Source: Porphyromonadaceae bacterium UBA4262
GTDB lineage: Bacteria; Bacteroidota; Bacteroidia; Bacteroidales; Muribaculaceae
DNA length: 37,296 nt
Assembly: GCA_002396085.1 (NCBI GenBank)
Contig: DGWI01000002.1
Location: 1 to 37,296, forward strand
Reading direction: 5' to 3'
Below are positions 22,054-29,945 of this stretch, piece after piece. The position numbers and the translations under genes were made by a program. A model generated the notes under the pieces. It made no database searches, was not told where the DNA came from, and saw only the letters and a list, made by a program, of their open reading frames with translations. Numbering within the stretch: the stretch's first letter is position 1; every line of letters begins with the position of its first letter.

Positions 22054-24675
22054 CTATTGATTGAGTAGATCCTCGAGTTTGTCGAGGGCAGCGCTCAGAC
22101 CGTCCACGTTCTTGCCGCCGGCCTGGGCAAAGCCAGGCTGTCCGCCACCGCCGCCCTGAATGAGCTTGGCGGCCTCGCGCACCATCTGTCCGGCATTTTT
22201 GCCTTCCTTGACCAGGTCGTCGGTGAGCATGACGGTGAGCATCGGGCGGTCATCGTCCTCGGTGGCAGCAATCAGGGCATGGTGTTCCAGGCCGCTGCCG
22301 CGCAGAGCGGTGGCTACGCCCTTGACTACTTCGGGCATGAGCAGTCCTTGCAGACGCATCACGCTGATACCCTTGTCGTTGAGGCGAGCATCCTTGATCA
22401 GTCGCTCGCGCAGGGTGTTGATGCGCTCCTGGATGAAGCCCTCGGCTTGCTTGCGCAGGGCGGCATTCTCGCTCAGCGACTTGCGTAGGGCCACCAGTGC
22501 GTCGGGTGCGTTGTTGAGCAGGCTCTTGATCTCGAGCAGGGTGTCTTCCAGTTGGTCGAGCGTGTTCTCCACCCCCTCGCCGGTGATGGCCTCGATGCGG
22601 CGGATGCCGGCGGCAATGCTGCTCTCGTTCATGATCTTAATCATGCCGATGTTGCCCGTGTTGGGCACATGCGTGCCACCGCACAACTCAACCGAGTTAT
22701 CATACTTGATGACGCGTACACGGTCGCCATACTTCTCGCCGAACAGAGCCATAGCACCCATCTGGCGTGCCTCGTCGATGGGCATCTCGCGATGCTCCTC
22801 GCGCAGGGTGGCATGGCGCACCATCTGGTTGGCCAGATGTTCCACTTGGCGAATCTCTTCAGGAGTAACCTTCTTGAAGTGCGAGAAGTCGAAGCGCAAC
22901 ATCTTGTCATCGACATACGACCCTTTCTGCTCGACGTGTGTGCCCAGCACCTGGCGCAGGGCGGCATGGAGCAGGTGGGTTGCGGTGTGGTTGCACTCGA
23001 TGGCGCGTCGGCGTGCCACGTCGATGGCGGCATGCACCGGTGCGGTTGGGTCGGCGGGCATCTGCTTGGCAATGTGAACTGGCAGGTTGTTCTCGCGCTT
23101 GGTGTCGATGACTTCAATGGTCTCATCGCCCACTGTGAGGGTGCCCTTGTCGCCCACTTGACCGCCCATCTCGGCGTAGAATGGTGTGCGGGCAAGCACA
23201 ATCTGGTAATATTCTTTGTTCTTCTGTTTGACCTTGCGATAGCGCAGTATCTCGGTGTCACACTCGCTCATGTCATAGCCCACGAACTCGGTCACGCCCT
23301 CGTGCAGCTCCACCCAGTCGGTAGCCTCGACGGCGGCGGCGTTGCGCGCACGTTGCTTCTGTTGCTGCATCTCGGCATTGAACTCCTCCTCGTTGACGGT
23401 CATGTTGTTCTCGCGCAAGATAAGTTCGGTCAGGTCCAGGGGGAATCCGTAGGTGTCGTAGAGGGTGAATGCCTCGCGACCCGTGATTTGTGTCTTGCCA
23501 GACTTGCGGGTGTCGGCAATCACCTTGTCGATGAGCTTCATGCCGGTCTCGAGCGTGCGCAGGAACGAGTCCTCCTCTTCCTTGCACACATGCTTGATGA
23601 GGTCGACCTGAGCTGGCAGTTCGGGGTAGGCGGCACCCATGCTCTCAATGAGCGTGTCGATCAGGCGATACATGAATGCCTCGCGCATGCCCAGGAAGGT
23701 GTAGCCGTAGCGCACGGCGCGGCGCAGGATGCGACGGATCACATAGCCGGCCTTAGCGTTGCTGGGCAACTGGCCGTCGGCGATGCTGAAGGCGATGGTG
23801 CGCACATGGTCGGCCACCACGCGCATGGCCACATCCACATCGTGGTTCTCGCCATAGCGCTTGCCACTGATGTTGCCAATCTCGCCGATGAGCGGCTGGA
23901 ATACATCGGTGTCATAGTTTGACTTCTTGCCCTGCAGGGCCATGCACAGGCGCTCAAAGCCCATGCCCGTGTCAATCACATTGAAGGGCAGTGGCTCGAG
24001 GCTGCTGTCGGCCTTGCGGTTATATTGCATGAACACCAGGTTCCAGATTTCAATCACTTGGGGGTGGTCTTTGTTGACCAGTTCACGTCCGGGAGTCTTG
24101 GCCTTCTCGGCGTCGTCACGCAGGTCGATGTGAATCTCACTGCAGGGACCGCATGGACCTGTGTCGCCCATCTCCCAGAAGTTGTCGTGACGGTTGCCAT
24201 TGATGATGTGGTCGGCGGGCAGGTGTTTCTCCCAGTAGCCGGCGGCCTCGTTATCGCGCTCCAGTCCCTCGGGGGCATAGCCTTCAAACACGGTGGCATA
24301 GAGGATGTCCGGGTTCAATTTGAGCACATCAACCAGAAACTCCCAGCACCAGTCGATGGCCTCGCGCTTGAAGTAGTCGCCGAAAGACCAGTTGCCTAGC
24401 ATCTCAAACATGGTGTGGTGATAGGTGTCATGACCCACTTCCTCCAGGTCGTTGTGCTTGCCGCTCACACGCAGGCACTTCTGCGAGTCAGCCACACGGC
24501 GCCACTGCGCCTGCTTGTTGCCCAGGATGATGTCCTTGAACTGGTTCATACCGGCATTGGTGAACATGAGGGTAGGGTCATCCTTGATGACCATCGGAGC
24601 CGAGGGCACAATGTGGTGCTGCTTGCTCTCAAAGAAGCTCTTGAACGCTTCGCGGATTTCTTTTGCTGTTAGCAT
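22054..24675 (-). CDS. alaS: Alanyl-tRNA synthetase
   Basis: 873 residues, the full-length bacterial type. The class II catalytic domain starts with TAKEIREAFKSFFESKQHH and contains LMFTNAGMNQFKDI and the GPCGPCSEIH segment near 175. The editing domain has the zinc/active-site motif H563-x3-H567 (HTATH) and C665-x3-H669 (CGGTH). The C-terminal oligomerisation domain carries the glycine-rich GGGGGQPGFAQAGG near 845. It charges tRNA-Ala and clears mischarged Ser/Gly. It is divergent from the MerR-family gene, and each has its own complete promoter in the 217-base gap. Confidence 0.97.
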   Translation of the reverse strand: MLTAKEIREAFKSFFESKQHHIVPSAPMVIKDDPTLMFTNAGMNQFKDIILGNKQAQWRRVADSQKCLRVSGKHNDLEEVGHDTYHHTMFEMLGNWSFGDYFKREAIDWCWEFLVDVLKLNPDILYATVFEGYAPEGLERDNEAAGYWEKHLPADHIINGNRHDNFWEMGDTGPCGPCSEIHIDLRDDAEKAKTPGRELVNKDHPQVIEIWNLVFMQYNRKADSSLEPLPFNVIDTGMGFERLCMALQGKKSNYDTDVFQPLIGEIGNISGKRYGENHDVDVAMRVVADHVRTIAFSIADGQLPSNAKAGYVIRRILRRAVRYGYTFLGMREAFMYRLIDTLIESMGAAYPELPAQVDLIKHVCKEEEDSFLRTLETGMKLIDKVIADTRKSGKTQITGREAFTLYDTYGFPLDLTELILRENNMTVNEEEFNAEMQQQKQRARNAAAVEATDWVELHEGVTEFVGYDMSECDTEILRYRKVKQKNKEYYQIVLARTPFYAEMGGQVGDKGTLTVGDETIEVIDTKRENNLPVHIAKQMPADPTAPVHAAIDVARRRAIECNHTATHLLHAALRQVLGTHVEQKGSYVDDKMLRFDFSHFKKVTPEEIRQVEHLANQMVRHATLREEHREMPIDEARQMGAMALFGEKYGDRVRVIKYDNSVELCGGTHVPNTGNIGMIKIMNESSIAAGIRRIEAITGEGVENTLDQLEDTLLEIKSLLNNAPDALVALRKSLSENAALRKQAEGFIQERINTLRERLIKDARLNDKGISVMRLQGLLMPEVVKGVATALRGSGLEHHALIAATEDDDRPMLTVMLTDDLVKEGKNAGQMVREAAKLIQGGGGGQPGFAQAGGKNVDGLSAALDKLEDLLNQ

Positions 24676-24717
24676 ATCTTATTTAGTCTATATTTTTCTT
24701 GAATCCAAAACAACCTA

Positions 24718-24748
24718 CAAAATTACTGCTATTTGGCCGTAACTCAAA
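24718..24748 (-). promoter_or_regulatory. Promoter of alaS (minus strand)
   Basis: On the minus strand: TTTG (complement of 24745-24748), 19 bases, then TAATTTTG (complement of 24718-24725). The start codon lies 42 bases further on. Confidence 0.78.
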
Positions 24749-24784
24749 GCCAAAGGCTGTTTTTTTTGATTTTTCGTGGCAAAA

Positions 24785-24816
24785 TTTGGCATTTTCAGTA
24801 AATTAATCTAACTTTG
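24785..24816 (+). promoter_or_regulatory. Promoter of the MerR-family gene
   Basis: TTTG at 24785-24788, 20 bases, then TAACTTTG at 24809-24816. The leader to the ATG at 24893 is about 70 bases. The two divergent promoters leave 36 bases between their -33 boxes. Confidence 0.78.
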
Positions 24817-24892
24817 TACCCACAACCATCGCGGGCATTCCAGCAGCTCGCTATGTCAAGACTTTGTTGTGGCACCAAATAGAAGAAACAAT

Positions 24893-25234
24893 ATGCAAGA
24901 ACTTGACAAGAAGTACTATAAGATAGGCGATGTGGCATTGATTGTGGGCATCCCCGAGAGCACATTGCGCTACTGGGAGACGCAGTTCACCATTATCAAG
25001 CCCAAGCGCAACGCCAAGAACATCCGATTCTACACCCCAAACGACATCGAGATGATACGCAAGATTCATTACCTGGTCAAGGAGAAAGGTCTCAAGCTCG
25101 ATGCCGCTCAAGCGCAGTTGCGTGCCAACCGTGATGGTGTGGACAAGCGTTTTGAGGTCGTCGATCGGCTCAAGGACATCAAGGCACAACTGCTGCAATT
25201 GCAGCGAGCCCTCGAACACCGCGAGGTCAATTGA
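24893..25234 (+). CDS. MerR-family transcriptional regulator
   Basis: 113 residues from the ATG at 24893. The N-terminal winged helix-turn-helix is clear: YYKIGDVALIVGIPESTLRYWE, then PKRNAKNIRFYTPNDIEMI. A leucine-rich coiled-coil (RLKDIKAQLLQLQRALEHRE) closes the chain and gives dimerisation. There is no Cys-containing effector domain, so it senses no metal that I can identify. Bacteroidales carry a conserved short MerR of this type, often encoded near alaS. Its targets are unknown; the divergent alaS promoter is one possibility. Confidence 0.9.
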   Translation: MQELDKKYYKIGDVALIVGIPESTLRYWETQFTIIKPKRNAKNIRFYTPNDIEMIRKIHYLVKEKGLKLDAAQAQLRANRDGVDKRFEVVDRLKDIKAQLLQLQRALEHREVN

Positions 25235-25277
25235 GGTGCATAGCCCGTTTCTCACGGCCGATTACAACGCAAAAACA

Positions 25278-25304
25278 AGAGGAGCCCCATTGCGAGGCTC
25301 CTCT
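25278..25304 (-). terminator. Terminator of the DUF3127 gene (minus strand)
   Basis: Perfect 9-base stem AGAGGAGCC / GGCTCCTCT with a 9-base loop. An A-rich tract at 25271-25278 gives the T-run on the minus strand. Confidence 0.78.
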
Positions 25305-25338
25305 CGTGTGTCTAGTAAAAATGTCAATGCGTGATGGG

Positions 25339-25764
25339 TTAGAACGGCAGATCGTCGCCATCGGCAGGCTGGTTGAAGTCGGCCTGAGGAGCCACCGGAG
25401 CCGGAGCCACCGGAGCAGGGCCGGCGGGAGCGGGACCTGGAGCAGGCTGATAGGCAGGCTGATTCTGAGCAGCGTTGGCGGCAGCCAGGGCGTTCGGGTC
25501 TACCTTCTCGGCCTTCCAGCCACGGATGCTGGTGAACCAACGACCGTTGTATTCATGACTGTCGATGTCAAAACTCAGGTCAATCAAGTCACCCACCTCG
25601 AGCGGATACTGATTGGCGCGATCGCCGAAGAAGTCAAAATGGACCTTCTTGGGGAACGCTTCCATCGTCTCAAGCACATACTCCTGCTTGCTCCAGGGGT
25701 TGCCGGCCTTCGACGTGCCGCTCTGCAAGGGCAGTTTTACGATAATTTTTCCTCTTACTTCCAT
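25339..25764 (-). CDS. DUF3127 protein with SSB-like acidic C-terminal tip
   Basis: 141 residues. Residues 1-92 form the DUF3127 domain (MEVRGKIIVKLPLQSGTSKA, then KQEYVLETMEAFPKKVHFDF, and a WFTSIRGWKAEKV end), which looks like an OB-fold with an exposed aromatic strand. A Pro/Ala/Gln-rich disordered linker follows (residues about 100-130). The last residues are DGDDLPF, the same acidic-hydrophobic tip that single-stranded DNA-binding protein uses to recruit repair and replication enzymes. Together these suggest an SSB-like ssDNA- or RNA-binding protein. The DUF call is solid; the functional reading is inference from fold and tail. A TAACTTTG promoter element lies upstream (25804-25811). Confidence 0.88.
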   Translation of the reverse strand: MEVRGKIIVKLPLQSGTSKAGNPWSKQEYVLETMEAFPKKVHFDFFGDRANQYPLEVGDLIDLSFDIDSHEYNGRWFTSIRGWKAEKVDPNALAAANAAQNQPAYQPAPGPAPAGPAPVAPAPVAPQADFNQPADGDDLPF

Positions 25765-25803
25765 AATCTGTATTTATTTAGTGATTAATTTTTTTCTAGC
25801 CTG

Positions 25804-25811
25804 CAAAGTTA
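25804..25811 (-). promoter_or_regulatory. Promoter -7 element of the DUF3127 gene (minus strand)
   Basis: The complement reads TAACTTTG, 39 bases before the ATG. No convincing -33 element at the usual distance. Confidence 0.5.
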
Positions 25812-25905
25812 CAAAATTCTTTGTGAATTCGTGACAAATGCGCGTCTTTTTTGTTTTTATTTTACGTTTTTGGTCGTCAGATTTTTCTTTTTGAACTTTT
25901 ATGAT

Positions 25906-25913
25906 TACCTTTG
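25906..25913 (+). promoter_or_regulatory. Promoter -7 element of the rsfS-ftsH operon
   Basis: TACCTTTG, 37 bases before the rsfS ATG. The nearest TTTG sequences are at non-standard distances (12 or 33 bases). Confidence 0.5.
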
Positions 25914-25950
25914 CCTTTTCAATCCGAAATAACAACTAACAACTTAATAG

Positions 25951-26322
25951 ATGAAGAATCAGATTACTGATAACGAAACACTTATTCAAGCCATCGTTGA
26001 GGGGGCGCAAGAAAAGAAGGCACGAAGCATCGTCACTGTCGACCTCTCGCACATTGAGTATGCGCCGACTCAGGCGTTTGTCATTGTCAATGGCAACACA
26101 CCCATTCAGGTCGACGCCATTGCCGACAGCATCAGAGAGTATGTCGAGAACAAACTCGGTGTCCGCCCGTACAATTACGACGGATATCAGAACTCGCAGT
26201 GGATTGTGCTAGACTACGGAACCATCTACGCTCACATCTTCTTGCCGGAGTTCCGTCAGCGTTATAACCTCGAGCAACTGTGGAATGATGCAACCATCAA
26301 CACCATCCCCGATCTTGATTAA
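25951..26322 (+). CDS. rsfS: Ribosomal silencing factor RsfS
   Basis: 123 residues, the normal length. Conserved pieces include KKARSIVTVDLSHIEYAPTQ near 25-45, the IQVDAIADSIREYVENKLG helix near 50-70, and WIVLDYGTIYAHIFLPEFRQ near 90-110. RsfS binds ribosomal protein uL14 and blocks joining of the 50S and 30S subunits when nutrients are short. ftsH starts 8 bases after its stop codon, so the two share a transcript, as is common in Bacteroidales. Confidence 0.93.
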   Translation: MKNQITDNETLIQAIVEGAQEKKARSIVTVDLSHIEYAPTQAFVIVNGNTPIQVDAIADSIREYVENKLGVRPYNYDGYQNSQWIVLDYGTIYAHIFLPEFRQRYNLEQLWNDATINTIPDLD

Positions 26323-26330
26323 ACAATACT

Positions 26331-28322
26331 ATGGCAGACAACAAGAAAAAAACGCCTTTCCCGAAGTTTAACATCTACTGGATGTATATGCTCGTCTTCG
26401 CTGGACTGATTGCTGCTTATTGGATGACTGGCAATTCTATGGCCAAAGAAGTGCCACAGAACAAGTTTGAAGAGATGGTGGCAAGTGGAGGCGTCGAGAG
26501 CATTGTCGTATATAATAAGGAGACCGCCGAGGCTGTCATCAACGATTCGCTGGCAAATGTCGTCTTTGGCAATGTCTATAAGCCCAGGCAAGGATACAAG
26601 CCCAAGGTGTCGTCCAAGATTGGCTCGCTTGAGAACTTTGAAAAGAAAGTGGACGAGTGGAAGACCAACGGACAGTTCAAGGGAGACATCTCTTATGACA
26701 CCACAAGCGATATAAGTACCATTTTCTGGTACTTTGGCCCAGTGCTGCTGCTCATCGGATTCTGGTTCTTCTTCATGAAGCGCATGGGCAGTGGCGGCAT
26801 GGGCGGTGGCGGCATCTTCAGTGTCGGCAAGTCTAAGGCTATGCTCTTCGACAAGGACAATGCCAATAAGGTGACATTTGAGGATGTAGCAGGATTGGCC
26901 GAGGCTAAAGTCGAGATCAACGAGATTGTCGACTTCCTCAAGAGTCCCGAGCATTATACCGAACTGGGCGGAAAGATTCCCAAGGGAGCGTTGCTCGTTG
27001 GCCCTCCGGGAACCGGAAAGACTCTGTTGGCCAAGGCTGTTGCCGGCGAAGCCAATGTGCCTTTCTTCTCGATGTCGGGTAGCGACTTTGTCGAGATGTT
27101 TGTTGGTGTGGGTGCTAGCCGTGTGCGTGACCTCTTCCGTCAAGCCAAGGAGAAGGCACCGTGCATCGTCTTCATTGATGAGATTGATGCTGTGGGACGA
27201 GCACGTGGTCGCAATGCCAATATGGGTGGCAATGACGAACGCGAGAGTACCTTGAACCAGCTCCTCACCGAGATGGACGGATTTGGCAGCAATAGCGGGG
27301 TTATCATCCTGGCGGCCACCAACCGTGCAGATATCCTCGACAAGGCACTGCTGCGTGCAGGTCGTTTTGACCGTCAAATCTATGTTGAACTGCCAGAGTT
27401 GAGCGATCGCAAGGAAATCTTCCAGGTGCACTTGCGCAATGTCAAGACTGACGGCAGCGTCGACATCGATCAACTGGCAAGGCAGACCCCTGGATTCTCG
27501 GGTGCTGACATAGCCAACGTCTGTAACGAGGCGGCACTCATCGCTGCTCGGCGCAAGAAGCAGGCGGTGCAACGGCAAGACTTCATGGATGCTATCGACC
27601 GCATCATCGGTGGACTGGAGAAGAAATCGAAGGTCATCACCGACGACGAACGCAAGTCTATCGCCTATCATGAGGCTGGGCATGCTACCGTCAGTTGGCA
27701 CTTGCAATATGCCGACCCGCTCATCAAGGTCACCATCGTGCCACGTGGCAAGGCGCTGGGTGCGGCATGGTATATGCCCGAGGAGAGGCAGATTGAACCC
27801 AAGCAGGCACTCCTTGATGAGGTGTGCTCGTTGCTGGCAGGTCGTGTCGCCGAAGACATGTTCTTGGGGTTCATCGACACCGGTGCGCTCAACGACTTGG
27901 AGCGAGCAACCAAGATTGCCTATGCCATGGTCACCTACTATGGCATGAGCGACAAACTGCCCAACATTTCCTATTATGACTCTAGTGGCCAAGAGTATGG
28001 ATTCACTAAGCCATATAGCGAGACACGAGCACAGACGATCGATGTTGAGGTGCAGGCCATTATCGATAGTCAGTATCAGCGTGCTCGTCAGATACTGGAA
28101 ATCTACACCGACGGACACCATCAACTGGCGCACTTGTTGCTCGAGCGTGAGGTTATTTACACCGAGGATGCCGAGCGCATCTTCGGGAAGCGCAAGTGGC
28201 TCTCGCGCACCGAGGAAATCATGAGAATTGCCGAGGAAAGCAAAGCACGAGAAAATGAGGTGCAAGCCGAGGACAGTAATGATCCTTGGGCCACACCACC
28301 ACCATTCAAGCACAACGACTAA
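26331..28322 (+). CDS. ftsH: ATP-dependent zinc metalloprotease FtsH
   Basis: 663 residues. The first membrane helix is at about 13-31 (MYMLVFAGLIAAYWMTG), a periplasmic domain reaches to about 125, and the second helix is FWYFGPVLLLIGFWFFF. The AAA+ module has Walker A GPPGTGKT at 224-231, Walker B IVFIDEID near 280 and the second region of homology ATNRADILDKALLRAGRFDR near 325-345. The protease has the zinc motif H447-E-x-x-H451 (HEAGH). It degrades misassembled membrane proteins and selected cytoplasmic proteins. The C-terminus is rich in charged residues and ends in a Pro/Trp segment (DPWATPPPF). Confidence 0.97.
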   Translation: MADNKKKTPFPKFNIYWMYMLVFAGLIAAYWMTGNSMAKEVPQNKFEEMVASGGVESIVVYNKETAEAVINDSLANVVFGNVYKPRQGYKPKVSSKIGSLENFEKKVDEWKTNGQFKGDISYDTTSDISTIFWYFGPVLLLIGFWFFFMKRMGSGGMGGGGIFSVGKSKAMLFDKDNANKVTFEDVAGLAEAKVEINEIVDFLKSPEHYTELGGKIPKGALLVGPPGTGKTLLAKAVAGEANVPFFSMSGSDFVEMFVGVGASRVRDLFRQAKEKAPCIVFIDEIDAVGRARGRNANMGGNDERESTLNQLLTEMDGFGSNSGVIILAATNRADILDKALLRAGRFDRQIYVELPELSDRKEIFQVHLRNVKTDGSVDIDQLARQTPGFSGADIANVCNEAALIAARRKKQAVQRQDFMDAIDRIIGGLEKKSKVITDDERKSIAYHEAGHATVSWHLQYADPLIKVTIVPRGKALGAAWYMPEERQIEPKQALLDEVCSLLAGRVAEDMFLGFIDTGALNDLERATKIAYAMVTYYGMSDKLPNISYYDSSGQEYGFTKPYSETRAQTIDVEVQAIIDSQYQRARQILEIYTDGHHQLAHLLLEREVIYTEDAERIFGKRKWLSRTEEIMRIAEESKARENEVQAEDSNDPWATPPPFKHND

Positions 28323-28332
28323 TTTCGGTGAT

Positions 28333-28671
28333 ATGAGCAACGTCAATTTTACTAATATCGAGAAACAGGCCATTGTCAGTCTCATCATTGAGATGGTCAA
28401 TGCCGATCGTGTCATCACCATGGAGGAGTTGATTGCCTCTAACAACATTAATGTTGAACTGGGAATCAATGACGAGGTGTTTCAGGCGGGACTGGCATTG
28501 AACGCCGACTATGCAATCGAGGTGGTCAAGAAGATGGACACTGATCGCAAGTGTTTCGTGGCTAGGTTGCTGGTGCGGATAATGGATGCCGACGGAGCCA
28601 GTGAGTCAGAACATGACCTGCTTGAGTACATCGGTCAGAGGATCGGATTGGACAAAGAATTGGGCTGCTGA
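28333..28671 (+). CDS. TerB-like helical protein
   Basis: 112 residues from the ATG at 28333, 10 bases after ftsH; the in-frame region upstream lies inside ftsH and is not used. The sequence is all-helical: FTNIEKQAIVSLIIEMVNAD, then DRVITMEELI, and a second half (KCFVARLLVRIMDADGASES, then EHDLLEYIGQRIGL). Paired acidic loops (NADRVITMEE and DADGASESEHD) resemble those of TerB/DnaJ-associated domains, which often bind metal through acidic residues. Its function is unknown. The tight spacing suggests translation coupled to FtsH. Confidence 0.78.
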   Translation: MSNVNFTNIEKQAIVSLIIEMVNADRVITMEELIASNNINVELGINDEVFQAGLALNADYAIEVVKKMDTDRKCFVARLLVRIMDADGASESEHDLLEYIGQRIGLDKELGC

Positions 28672-28701
28672 AGCCCGACATGATTAGTGGCATTGTGCCG
28701 T

Positions 28702-28743
28702 GTTGTCGCACCATTCTGTCATCAGGATGGTGCGACGGCTTTT
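28702..28743 (+). terminator. Terminator of the rsfS-ftsH-terB-like operon
   Basis: Stem of 13 base pairs (core GTCGCACCAT / ATGGTGCGAC, extended by two wobbles and one G-C), 12-base loop, then TTTT. It begins 30 bases after the last stop codon. Confidence 0.82.
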
Positions 28744-28893
28744 GTGTTACGAAAGATGACATAAATCACCTGCAAATCTAATGTTTTTCTGCAATTTGTT
28801 GTCAAAATGTGACGCATCGGAATCTAATGGACGAGCATTCTTTCAATTTCTGTGAATTTACCTTAAAACACTAACATGATTTACCGATACATG

Positions 28894-28923
28894 TTGTGTA
28901 TGTTTCAGTTTTGTGTATTTTTG
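28894..28923 (+). promoter_or_regulatory. Promoter of the AraC-family gene
   Basis: TTG at 28894-28896, 19 bases, then TATTTTTG at 28916-28923. The short distance to the ATG at 28942 supports that start over upstream in-frame codons, one of which lies before the promoter. The rest of the 270-base gap (28672-28941) holds only the operon terminator. Confidence 0.65.
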
Positions 28924-28941
28924 TGCCAAATTCTTATCAAA

Positions 28942-29835
28942 ATGATTACTGAAATTATTAGACTAAATTCAATCGGGGATTTTTGTGAACGCTATGGATG
29001 CAAGATGCAGCACCCTTTAATTACTGTGCTTGATAAAACAGAATGCGCTAAACTCAAGGATGAGCTGCGTAGTTGTGGATTCTATTGTGTTTTTTTCACA
29101 GGTGAGAGCGGGAGCATGACTTACGGGCTGAGCAGGTATGAATATGGAGAAGCCACGATGGCATTTATCGCACCTGACCAGATATTCGGAAATGCGACTG
29201 GGCACAAAGAAGGCACAAACAGCAAATTGCTACTCTTTCACCCAAGCATCATCCACGAGTCACCGCTGTCCAGCAAGTTCAAGTATTACTCTTTCTTCTC
29301 CTATGAGTCTAATCAGGCACTTAACCTAACTCCTGAGGAGAAACTGGTCATGGACTCGCTCTTCGAGGGAATATCGCTTGAACTTGAACTGCCCATTGAC
29401 GCGTCTAGCAGATCCATCATACTGGCTTTCCTTGATTTGCTTTTCAGTTACTGCTTGAGATTCTATGCCAGGCAGTATCACTCCGAGTCTAAGGGAGGAG
29501 ACCAACTCATCGACAGATTCAACGTTGTCCTCAAGGAATACTTCGAGAGCAATTTGCCGGTCGAGAAGGGACTGCCTACTGTGGCCTATTGCGCCAAGAG
29601 ACTCTCGTTGTCGCCCAATTACTTCGGTGACCTGGTCAAGAAATCATCGGGGCACACAGCCAAGGAACATATTCACATTGCAGTGGTCGAACGCGTCAAG
29701 TATCTGATTGTCAGTACCAAGATGTCAATCAGCGAAATCGCTTATGCCGTTGGCTTTAAGTATCCTCACCACCTGAGCCGAGTCTTCAGGCATGTTACGG
29801 GCATCACACCCATCGAATTCCGCACGCGCCGTTAA
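28942..29835 (+). CDS. AraC-family transcriptional regulator
   Basis: 297 residues from the ATG at 28942. The N-terminal cupin-like sensor domain contains GCKMQHPLITVLDKTECAKL near 17-36. The C-terminal DNA-binding domain has two helix-turn-helix units: LPTVAYCAKRLSLSPNYFGDL near 210-230 and MSISEIAYAVGFKYPHHLSR near 258-277, ending in VTGITPIEFRTRR. Members usually activate metabolic or stress genes after binding a small ligand. No obvious target gene is adjacent: the next gene converges on it. Single-copy unit with its own promoter and terminator. Confidence 0.93.
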   Translation: MITEIIRLNSIGDFCERYGCKMQHPLITVLDKTECAKLKDELRSCGFYCVFFTGESGSMTYGLSRYEYGEATMAFIAPDQIFGNATGHKEGTNSKLLLFHPSIIHESPLSSKFKYYSFFSYESNQALNLTPEEKLVMDSLFEGISLELELPIDASSRSIILAFLDLLFSYCLRFYARQYHSESKGGDQLIDRFNVVLKEYFESNLPVEKGLPTVAYCAKRLSLSPNYFGDLVKKSSGHTAKEHIHIAVVERVKYLIVSTKMSISEIAYAVGFKYPHHLSRVFRHVTGITPIEFRTRR

Positions 29836-29878
29836 GGTGCCATCATATTTTCCCGCCGATACCTTAATAGAAACAAGC

Positions 29879-29935
29879 CTGACAATAACTCCCCTTTCCC
29901 TTTTTCAAGGAGGAAGGGGAGTGTTTTATTGTCAG
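29879..29935. terminator. Long hairpin terminator between AraC and zinc-ribbon genes
   Basis: CTGACAATAA and CTCCCCTT pair with AAGGGGAG and TTATTGTCAG across a 3-base bulge, leaving a T-rich loop. It lies between two convergent genes and probably serves both. Confidence 0.75.
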
Positions 29936-29945
29936 TCAGCATTGA

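Noticed and set aside
22552..23922. A 456-codon plus-strand open frame inside alaS
   Set aside because: Antisense shadow of alaS; biased composition rich in Leu, Val and His, no domain and no promoter.
26319..28469. A 716-codon open frame on the minus strand, longer than ftsH itself
   Set aside because: It lies wholly opposite rsfS end, ftsH and the TerB-like gene, whose proteins have all their catalytic motifs. The translation is low in recognisable structure and arises from codon bias that avoids stops in the antisense frame.
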